Shown here: positions 48,101-59,500 of the stretch, one piece after another
Layout: every line of letters starts with the position of its first letter
Position numbering within the stretch: position 1 is the first letter of the stretch
NCBI GenBank assembly: GCA_031216445.1
Contig: CM062197.1
Span: 2,707,501-2,771,500, forward strand
Length of the DNA stretch: 64,000 nucleotides
Direction of reading: 5' to 3'
DNA from: Lateolabrax maculatus
Taxonomy: Eukaryota > Chordata > Actinopteri > Acropomatiformes > Lateolabracidae
Made by a program: the position numbers and the translations under genes
Notes under the pieces: model-generated
What the model saw: the letters and a program-made list of their open reading frames with translations, nothing else
The model's database searches: none
Told to the model about the DNA's origin: nothing

Positions 48101-51100
48101 CAGGATAAAACCTTTCTGTTCTTTCTGTTTTTTCTTTCTAACTTTCTAACAAATCATCATTATGAGTTGGAGTAGTCCAATAGAAACCAGAATACTCTGA
48201 TGAATAAACAGCTTCTCCAGCTTTCTGATCACTAGTCTTGTAATGTAGGAAACTGTTTTCTTTTGCTTTGGCTGAATTTTGAGCAAAGATACATGATCAG
48301 AAACCAAGTTAATGTTAGAATCATGAATACAATTGGAGGAATAATATGATCAACACCAGAATAAGACTCAAAATGGGATATTAGTGTGCATGTAAATGTC
48401 CTCACGGACTATTGAATCGCTCACATTTTGAATTCACATGCAGTTTCATCCTCGTATTATTGTCATTTCATCTTTGTTATTTCAGCCTCCATGTTTGTGG
48501 AGGGGCTTCGTGTCTGGGGAGAGGTGTTCGACCAAGTTGCTGGTGTCCATCTGTCTTCTTCTTCTGCTGTTTATCGGTTATGTGCTGTACCTACCGGCTG
48601 CAGCGGCGGGCTGCGTCCGTGCGTGTGGCGGGGTGCGGAGGGGCGACGCGCCCCGCTGTGGGGGAGTCGGACTGGGGCTGCTGGGACTGTGCTGCTGCCT
48701 CAAGAACGGGCTGTCCAGACGGCCTGGCGGTCAGGGACGACACACAGCCACACGCAGCCGAACACGGAGATTCAAACACACACACGCACACACATGTAAC
48801 AAAAGACACGAAGGCGACGCACCAGGACAGAGAGATGTGGGGAAGATGGACGAGACGGGAAGACAGGACAGACAAAAAAGCGAGAGAGGGAGGGAGAGTG
48901 GAAGGAAGACAGGAGAGGTCAGAGTCCAGACACAAGAAGTTCAGCCCCAGAGGAAAAAGTAAGAAGCAGAGAGGATTGTGGGAAAGGCAGAGAGTCCCGT
49001 GGAAACCCACGAAGAAGAAAGAGACACGTGGAGAGGTGCCAGAGCAGGAAATGAAAGAAGCCGATCCACAAAATATCACAAAGTGGAGAAATCACAGATG
49101 ACAAAGAGCGGAGGAGTGGGTGAATAAATGAATGAAGACGTGAGTGAAATAAGAAAGAAGGAATGAGGATGGTGAACACAGATGTGGGGTCAGAGGTGGA
49201 AGAAGAAACCCCGCGAGGGAAAAAAGAAAGACAGAAAGAAAGAAAAAAGAGACAGAAAGAAAAGTGGTTAGTGTGGCTTTAAACACACTGACTGTAGACA
49301 GCATGCAGTTAGGCAGAAAATGAAATGCTGACAGAGCTTGTTGCTTTTTATCCTCCGGTGTCTTAATTCCAGTGAGTTCATGTTTCTGGATATTAAATCC
49401 CAGAACAGAAAAACATAATTTAGAGTCCTGAAAGCTAAATAAATGTTTTCTCCTGCTTCTTTGCTTGTGAGCAAATAACACATTATGATGAAACTGGTTA
49501 TCGTGCTTTACAAAATAATGGCTGTCCAACAAAAAAAAACATTTAAATCTTATAAAATTGTAAATTGCTCCGTTATTAATGCACAAACCCAACTTTAAAC
49601 CACTGAGTTTCACTAGCAGACACCTGATACTGATAGAAAAGATGTATTTGCATTTTTACTGTAAAGAGCACTGGGCCCTGACTGTCTGATCGATGGTTCA
49701 ATTCTAGCATATTTTTTTAATATTAACTTTAAAATAAAGTTACAAAACTTTATGATTTCTCTTTATAAATCTTTTTTTACCTTGCCAGGTGACACCACAT
49801 TGTATTGCAGCAAAGATGCGTTTTCTCACTCCACTTACTTCAAAGGTGCAAGGAGAAGTGAAAAAGTCTGAAGAAGTCAAAACTCCAAAATTAAATGTAG
49901 CCTGAGAGGCGAAACGCAGGGCAAAAAAAATCTGTGTAGCACTTGCTACTACTCGCAAAGCTCAGCTCAGCACAGTTACAATTAAAAGTGACAAATTAGT
50001 TTCAGTAACAGTTTGATGAACTCTCTTTTTTCGCTTATCTGGACTGACAGTCAGAGAACTTTATGATTTTAGTGAGAAAATCATCACGAAACTGTAAAAG
50101 TGGAGGTGAAAAATATAAAATATGCTCCATCCATCCCCAGCAGAAACTACATCCCTGCCACTGAGATTCTGACTCTGTTTGAAGCAGGTCATGACAAACA
50201 CTAACGCTGCATACAAACACCACACAACAATATAAAGAGGCAAAATAAAATAAGAAATCACGTTAAAGAGTGTGTCACGCGGCTCAACAGCAGCCGTCCG
50301 GCCGAGAGAGGAGAGATCGTCCGGTGAAGATGTGAACGTGAATTCTTTTTCTGAAACCTTTTGATACATTATTTAAAGTTTGGTTCTCAAGAAGCAGCAG
50401 CTGAGGAGATGTTGAACGTGATTAATGGCATGTTGACAGCTAATGATTCACCCACTGCCCCCCCCCCCCCCCCATTTTCCTCCTCCTCCTCCTTCAGGTG
50501 CTTCATCTCTCCATCACAGACTTCCCACTGAACTCAGACAGGAAACTGCAGAACGGAGCAGTCTGTACCTCCAGCTGAGTACTGGCCAGTGGTGGAGAGT
50601 ACTATACTGTACTATATGTACTATTCTGAGGTACCTTTACTTTAATTGATCATTTCTATCTTTTTTATCTTTCTGTCTATACTTCTAGTCCACTACAATT
50701 CAGAAGGTAATATTTAAATTTTTACTCCACTCTTTATTTGACGGCTAGTTACTTGTCTACTTTGCTACATTTTGCTGATAATACGTCTGCGTGTACGGAC
50801 TATTACTTGTAATGTTATATTAATGTGTTGATACTTTCACTTAAGTAAAGGATCTGAGTCTTGTTTCTGCCACAACTTTTGCCAGAAAAATAGTAAGTTT
50901 TTTAAGACTGCGGATGGAAAGATGACCACAGCTGATAGTCTTTGTTTACTCCAGGTTTCACAAGAATGTGTAATTGTATTAGTTTAAACCTCTTAATAGA
51001 GAACAGCCTCAAACTTTAGAGTCTTCTCTACTCTTTCCCCCATGTTGTCTGCTCTTCAAAAAGCTTTCTGCTTTTCTTTTGATTGAACCTGGAAAATTCC

Positions 51101-54100
51101 TGTTATGTGAGTTTTACAGTGTTTACCGGTCCTGTGGATGGAGACGGGTGAGGTGTCGACACTGATGGTCAAGGCTCTCTCCTTCTGCTTGAAAAACTCT
51201 CGAGGGTTTCCTGACCGCTGAGCGATGATGGCCTTCGCCTCCTGGAAACACAGACACCGTTAAATATAAACTACACGGCAGTCTGGATTTTATTGGACTA
51301 TATATACTCACAGAGCTGTTGGTGTTCAGCACAATGAACAGCTTATAAACAAAACTGCGTTAATGATTTATTAAGCTTTATCCTGCATGTCTTTGCTGAG
51401 GGATACATTCAGAATGAGTCAATTTTATCTTTTATAAGAGTAAAGTTACACCATAAAAATGACAGAGCTTTACTTACTTAAAAAGTTATTTCTTTTTTAT
51501 TATGTGTAATGAGCAGATTGATCCAATAAAACAGTTTTGCTCAGCAGCAGTTTGGGCCAATAAAATCCAGTTTGTCGTGGATTTAGATGAAGTCGCTCTT
51601 ATTGGCGTTTGTGCGTCAGACTCACCTCCACCTCAGTCTCCTTCTTGTCCAGGTTGAGGTCCTCGAGGCTCGCCTCTGCTGCCTGCACAGAACAACAATA
51701 CACATGAAGATGCAAAAAAGAAAAGGAAACTTGCCGTGCTGTAACGGGTGACAAGGTGTTTCCTGTGTGACTGAACTCAAATTCAGCTCATCTAGCTGAA
51801 GGGAACGATCACACGATGGCACCAGCGAGGGGCGACAGACACTGCGTTTGTTTCTACCAGCTTCAAACACCAGATATCAAAGATCAACACCACAGAGAAA
51901 CTACAATGTTGACAGACAGGAACATGAAAGAAAACATGATGTTTTATTCGGACTTGTTCGGTTTTTAGGTTTATGTTGAGCACATTTTCTAAAAATGATG
52001 AGCCACCCGGACCTGTCAGGTCATCTCAGTTGTAATCTTTTCATCTCAATTAACACTTGAAATGATGAAGACGCCTGCAAATGACAAGATATGTAAACCA
52101 CACTTTGGTGTTTCATTTTAAACAATTCAATCAGTTTCGCAAATTATTTATTATTATATCATATTTTTTCAGTACTTCCCAGCAGTATATTAATTATATA
52201 ACCAATTAATGTTACCTGGACCTGGATTAGTGTCAGTAATGGATGGACGGATTATGGATTAAATCACTGATGTTTTTGCTAAAATCTTCACTTGCTCATT
52301 TTTAGCCAACAATCCCACGTTTAGTTTACAGGTGTGTAAGAAATAACTAACATTACTGTCTACAATACAACACATTATTTTGGGAAGCAGCACAGTAACA
52401 AACTATGCCTACAGTTCCTCCTGCTGTGTGTGTATGAACTCACCACAGGGACAGAGTTTACGTGTTCAGAGGATTCGCTGAAATATCACAGCTGCAGAAA
52501 GATGATTGTAAGATGTTTTAATAGTTTTGTGTCTTCTCATGAAAATGAACCTCACAAACACACACACAAACACACTGATGGACCGAAGCACACGCAGCGT
52601 TTAATCACCCTCCTCAAAAACAAACCCCACTGTCACACAAATTGATTTCATTTATGTGTCACAGTGTGACTCAGGCACAAAAACCCGAGGCGTGCAAACC
52701 AAGTCTTCATGGTCTTTTAGGAAGGGAAGTGATGGGCAGAGGGAGCAGAAACTGAAAAAAATAAATCTATAAAGAAAATAAAACACAATTAAAGACACCT
52801 GAACAACCCACAAAGCACAGAAACTCACTATGGTGGCCTGGCTCCGCAACCTCTCTCGGGCCTCTTCCTCCTCCAGCAACTTCTTCCTGTTTTCACACAC
52901 AAACACACACAGATTAGATGATAGTTTATACTCCTGAGACCTGAACACCAGGTGAGCAGGAGCCACACATCTTAACCAGTCTCTTGTTTATTTCTCTTTT
53001 TATTTCATGAATATGCAGACTGTAAATATCATTCTGTCACCATTTATCTATTAGACCTGCTGTATTTAAGCATGTGGCAAACGACATCGGCAGAATAAAT
53101 AAAAAGAAAAGCGAAGATACAGAATATTTATTAAAATATCCCATCAGGAAAGTTTAATTTCAACCAGAAAGGATGAAGATATTAGACGAGAAGAGGGAGA
53201 GGAGGATGACAACAGAAACTGTTTTTATTTTCTTATTTAAACATTATCACTCATTCTGCTAATGTTTCTTAACAAAGAACATCAGTGTTCATGATAGTAT
53301 AGACTTAAAAATGAACAGAAGCTTCCTCCTGCAGGCACTCGTTCAGACGGTCTTCACTTATGATGCTTTTCTTAAGCTTAAAAAGTTTATAAGATGGATT
53401 TTATGATCATCTTAGGAGGCTTTCACTAAATTTGCAACATTAGATAATTTATTCTCTTGCTAATTTTGCTTGTATATTGATTTTGTGAATCCCAGTTTTG
53501 CAGATGTTATTCCTGAAATAGATGTTTTATTTATTAGTATGAGTGTTTTAAGTATCTGTTCCCCACCTGTGCTCCTCGATCTGCCTCTCCCTCTCGCGGT
53601 ACCTCTTCTCTCGGTTCTCCTGCTCTTTCCTCTCCAGCTCCATTCGCTCCTCCTCGAAGCGCTGCCGCTCCTCTGCTGCCTTCTTCTTCTCCTCCTCCTT
53701 CCTTATCTCCTCCTCGCGCTGGAGAGCAAACACAGATTTTAAAAAAAACAGACACGAGTAAGCCAAAACGTCTTCGGATGTCTCGTTTCATGTCCAACAC
53801 CCAACGATATTCAGTTTACGATGACAGAAAACAGAAAAAAGCATCAAATAGACCCTGGAACCAGAATATAGTATTAATCAATTATCAAAAGTATTGTAGA
53901 TGACTTATCTCCCAGTCCACTAATTGATTACTTTAGTTCTGATGCTGAACATTGCTGTTTGACTTGATAATGACAGTTTCAGAGTCTCTGAAGCTGTGAA
54001 GGGCAGATCCAGTGGACGGCCTGCAGCTCGATGAACCACGCTGTCACTTTGCATTTAGTTTGAAAGCGCCGAAGGCAACAAAGCCGGAGGACGCAGACGT

Positions 54101-56028
54101 TTGACTTTGTTCTTCACTTCCACTCCACTCCAAACACAACTGGGATTCACATTAACTGCATTTATTCAACAGTAATCAGATCAAGAGGAATAGTTCGACA
54201 TTTTGGGAGACAGTCAGATTTAACAGAGTTAGATTAAATATGAAGCTATAGCCAAAAGCTGGTGAGCTTAGTTTAGCACAAAGACTGGAAACAGTCGGCT
54301 GTGTCCAAAGGTAAGGCTCGCTGTAATGCTCATCAGTCGACATGACGGTCAATCTTAATCTTCTCATCGAAGTCCAGGCAAGAAGGCAAATACGTGTAAA
54401 ACTGTCGAACTATTCCTTTAAACTCAGCTGTTGGGAATAAACTCCTGGTGAATGGTGATGAACGTTTCTTGTGATGAAAACTGTTAAACTACGATCAATT
54501 ATTCACTTTTGTTTGACCTCCAAATAAAGTCACGGTGAGTAAGATTTTTTTTTAATAATGATTCAGGGTTCCTTCCTTCAGTTGTTTACCTTGGCCTGCT
54601 CCCAAAACTCCTCCCTATTGATTTTCTTCATCTCCACCTCTGCATTGGTCTTCTCGTACACTGTGCCCTGCATCAGGAGAGAGACAGACATAAAGACACA
54701 GAGAAAGGTTGAGTTTCTTTAAACACAAGAACAGTGTGTGTTTATGGGTCTTAATGATAACATGCGTCCATTTCTGTCTATGTGTGTGTGTGTGTGTGTG
54801 TGTAAACGACCTCTAGTGCAGATCCCAAAGTATCCAAAGATACTAAATATATCAGGTTATTGCAAAACGTGTGGAAAATGATTTCCAAAATATTTCCATT
54901 TGATTTAATGGTGCCGCCATGTAAAAACTGGGTCTCTAGTTTCTAAAAGCTTAACAGAATAATATACATGTGAAATACTGTAATGCAGTACAGATTAAAG
55001 TTTTAAACCTACAGAGGAATAGAGCTGAATAATTTGAATTTGATCACAATTGCAATTATTTTCTATAAATTTAACTTCTGATTTGTATCGGTGGTCTGCG
55101 TTGTATTAAACAAAATACAGAAAGTGTGTACTAGGCCATAATAACAAACTTATTTCTTATAATTCTTACAAATACTCAGTTACCAAGTACATTTACACAG
55201 GTACTGTACATAAGTACAAATTGAAGGTACTTCTATTTTACTTGAGTATTTCTATTTTATGATACTTTATACTTTCTAACTAATCTTGTACTTTTTACTC
55301 CACTACATTTGTCTGACAGCTTTAGTTACGTTTGTTACGAATTTGGTGATTTGGAATTTGAAATGTCTGATAAACAGAAGGACGGAGTGTGTCTGCTTCC
55401 TCTCTGCTCGTACCACGTCTGCGTGCTCTTCCTCCCGGGTTCTCAGGCGGCTCAGGACCGGACTCGCCACCGCCACCGTCCCGTTGGTCAGCCGCTGTCC
55501 GATGGCTGACGGGTCGATGTCTTCCAGACTGCTGGCGTTGACGATGACCTCCACCCCCTGGAGAGAGAGAGAGGGCGAGAGAGAGAGAGAGAGTCACCAC
55601 ATGAGAGAATCAGACTGACCTGCCAGATCTACATTTATTTTATTTTATTTTATTCATGATCATCATATTGATTATCAGAATCAGAATCAGCTTTATTGGC
55701 CAAGTATGTGAACACACACAAGGACTTTTGACTCCGGCTTAAAGCTGCTCTCAGTGTATTTACACTCAGTTCAAAGAACAATTTACAGGAAAGATAAAAA
55801 AAGCTGAAGACAGAAAAGAACGAACATAGAACTATGATGGACATACGTATAGTAACAATAGGCGTATATATAAATAATAAACAATGACCACCGACAGACA
55901 GCGTCCATATATAAGTCAAATGTTTCTGTAAATTCTAAACAAATATAAATAGTGCAAAAAAAAATTAAATGAGTAATGCAATGTCTGTATATATATTATC
56001 TATAATATGTAATACTGTATCATTGATC

Positions 56029-56077
<49 letters not shown>

Positions 56078-56163
56078 TCAAAGAGGGTCATTGAAAGCCT
56101 GTCGGGATGATCAAGTCGAGGCTGTGTGGGAGAGAGAACTGCCACTTTGAGTAATGACACTTG

Positions 56164-56226
<63 letters not shown>

Positions 56227-56482
56227 TTCGGCTGTTATGAACACACACACACACATAAATATATATATATATATAAAACATCACCTCTGCTTTAATCTCG
56301 ATCTTTTCATCTACTCTACAAATCCCAAAATACACACTGAGGCAGGTGTAAAGGTGTGAATACACTGCTGTGTATGACACACACACACACACACGTTCGG
56401 TGGGTGAGAGGATTGTCATTCAGCTCAACGCTCTCAGCACAGAGAGATTACTTTAAAAAGAGATGGTGTTAGTCATGGACTG

Positions 56483-56527
<45 letters not shown>

Positions 56528-59500
56528 TGTTCCTCCTCTTTGATCCTCCTACAGGTTTAATGTGCTGTAGCTTTCTTTTCCACAGAGAGTTGGTGGAAAA
56601 CAGACGGATATTCAAACATTCGGCATGTGACACAAAACTAAAGCAGGTTATGAAACAAACACACTTCACATCTGCTGCATGAGTTTGTGTTTCAGATATT
56701 AACTGATCATCACATCACATACGATTACACAAGTTTGATACTCATGATAGTGTTGCCTTCATAATATCACACATGGTGAGATTTTAACTTAAAGTCAATA
56801 AAAAGATTTATTTATGACTTTAAGTTAATCCAGGGGTTACGACAGGCTACTTAAGTACTTTACTTAAGTACTCATTTGAGGTACTTGTACTTTACTTGAG
56901 TATGTTCTTCTCATGCCACTTAGTTACTGAGTAACTAGTAATTTAAGCTGCCAAACAACTGTTGCCAAAAACATATATATAAAATATGTTGTTTTGTTAT
57001 AAGTTAAACTGCCCAACAATATACACTAGTACAGCTGAAACTGTATATTTATTTCCAGAACCAAATTCAAGCAGGTCAACACTTCAGGACGAGCTCATAG
57101 GGATCCGAATAAATAAACAAGACAATTCAATAAAACCACGTAAAACATCATTTGAATACTTGAATTGTTATGAAGGAATCTGTAAAAGTACCGTGGTGGG
57201 TCTGACCTGGAAGAAGTCAGCGATGGTGGCGACGTGGCTGGCACAGGCACACTTCCTGGCGTCCGGCACGTCTTCCCCGACCTGAGAGAGCGAGGGGGGG
57301 GGGGAGATAACAGATCACAAAGCAGACATCTTTAAAACAACTTCATTCCAAATCATTATAATATTATTACACTTCGTTTTGGAATTGAGGTGTATAAACC
57401 TCAGTTATCTGAAATAAAACCCCTTGTTTTGCAGTGAAGAGAAGTAAAATATACGTATTATTTATATAGTTTGACCAGAGGAAACACACGGAGGGATTAT
57501 CACAGACTGGCATCTGTGTCGAAATCATCTTAAAATTATTATTGGTGTCACAGTCCCATTTCTTCATTTCATCTGTTTTCATTTCAGAACAGTCATGACA
57601 ACTTAATCTATATTATTATTTATATAGATTCAACCTAAAAACAACAACATGAACATAAATGTGTGATGTCTGCCACAAATGACATGACATTTGTGGCAGG
57701 TGAGGCCAGTTTTTATGTCTCTTCGGGGACATTTCACCTCCTCTTTCTTCAGTGGAGGGGGGGAGCTGCTGGTTTAACATGTCATAATCTAATCTTTGAG
57801 TGGGAACACCACAGATGGGTAAAGTTTGAATAAAAAAAAAGTAATCAATAAAAGAGGGCAAATACCTAGTGTGGAGGATTACATGAAGTTGTAATCTGCC
57901 AATTTTGCCACAATAGGAGGTTAAATCAAACTGCACTTGGTTTTCCCCTCGTTTCGGTCTCATTAGCGCATTTGTTCAGTTACTGTTGTATCGTGTGATT
58001 CAGTAATCACGGCTCATTCAAACCAGCACAACGCAAACGCAGCAAGCAGCAATTACAGAGGGAAAGACACACAGGAAAACCGGCCCCATCACATCTGAAT
58101 TCATGGCAATTTATCTCTCGATAACAGAGTGGAACCACTTTATCAATCTGTGTGTGTCTGACGGTGAAAACAGGAAAGAAGAGAGACCACTTGAATGTTT
58201 TTGCTGTGAATTTTAAGCCTTTGTGGTGCATTTTGGCACAGTTGGGGTGTATTTTTGAGTGTATTTCTGCTCATTTTCTGTGCACTTTGTCCATTTTTGG
58301 CTCCTTTCTGGCACAGTTCAGCCCGGTTTGGCCTGGTGCTCTTCGGCTGTTAGTGTTCCTGCGTTACATTATGATGGACTCTCCTGGCTCTGCTCCTGGT
58401 CTCCATTAGACACCAAATGTGTCTCTCTCAGTCTCCATTCACTGAAATTACCGGATCTCTCCATCACTTTCTGCCCTTTTCTCTCCCAGAGAATCTATTT
58501 ATATTCTACTAATTCGCAACAGCAAATACGTTTTGAGAGAAAAGTAACGCCACCCGGATTAGATTTTTGATTATTATACTGTTATACTTTTTTTGCAAAC
58601 ATTTTTTCTTTGTTCCTGCTGCAGGTAATTAGATTTTTTTAGGGTTTTCTTTAGGCCACTCACAGCACTTGGTTAATTTAGGGAAATATTGCGGTCTTTT
58701 AATATTAAAAAGGTCCACAGTGACTCTCAAACTCTAAAATCAGCCTAAGTGGGGCTTTAGACATTATAAGTAGATATTGTAGGAAACTAAATTAAATTTG
58801 TCATAATTAAACAACCTTATAGACTACCAGATATGTTAACTAACAGCGTTTTTTTTCATTATGTTGACACAGAAAAAACGATTTACAATTTTGCGGATTT
58901 GTAGCATATAAACATAATTTTTAGGAAACAGGGTAGTGAACGTAATATATAAACTTAATATGTTGGTTCACTCCACCTCTATCCTTCTCTTTTCATTTCA
59001 TCCCTCTCTACATCCCTCTCTCCGCCTCCCTCCACTCTCTCATTATGAAGATGCACTCGCTCCGGGCGCCGCCGCTGATGTCGGGTTCAGAAAGTAAAAC
59101 ATTCATCTTACGACTCTCAGATGCACTCAGACTGTGTTTAAAGGCTCTTAACACACAGACTCTCCCACATGTGTCATTCCTTTCTGTTACGTTTCCGTTT
59201 CATTGTGAAATAAATGGTGGACAAATGTCTTTTCCACGTACATGACTCGACTCTGCTGGTTCCCAAAAAGGGAACCAGGACCTCCAAATTTGGTGATTTT
59301 GAATTTTTTATGTTTGTGAGAAACTGAAGGATAGATAGTTTCTTTAATTTAAGCTTGTTAATATTACTACTTGTTGAACATACTTTTATTTAAGTTAGGT
59401 TTTTCATTTGCAGTTGTATATATTTTTAACTAGCAGAGCAGCTTCAGGTTTGTCCTCCATGCACCCAACGCTCTCATCACTGCAGCTTTCTGCTGAAAGC

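Noticed and set aside
48412..49101. 229-codon plus-strand open frame, and an overlapping frame with a membrane-helix-like LLVSICLLLLLFIGYVLYLP stretch
   Set aside because: They overlap the GC-rich dbn1 cassette exon on the opposite strand, which has good splice sites and correct phase. The plus-strand frames run into CACACA and GA-rich intronic sequence, and neither has a recognisable family.
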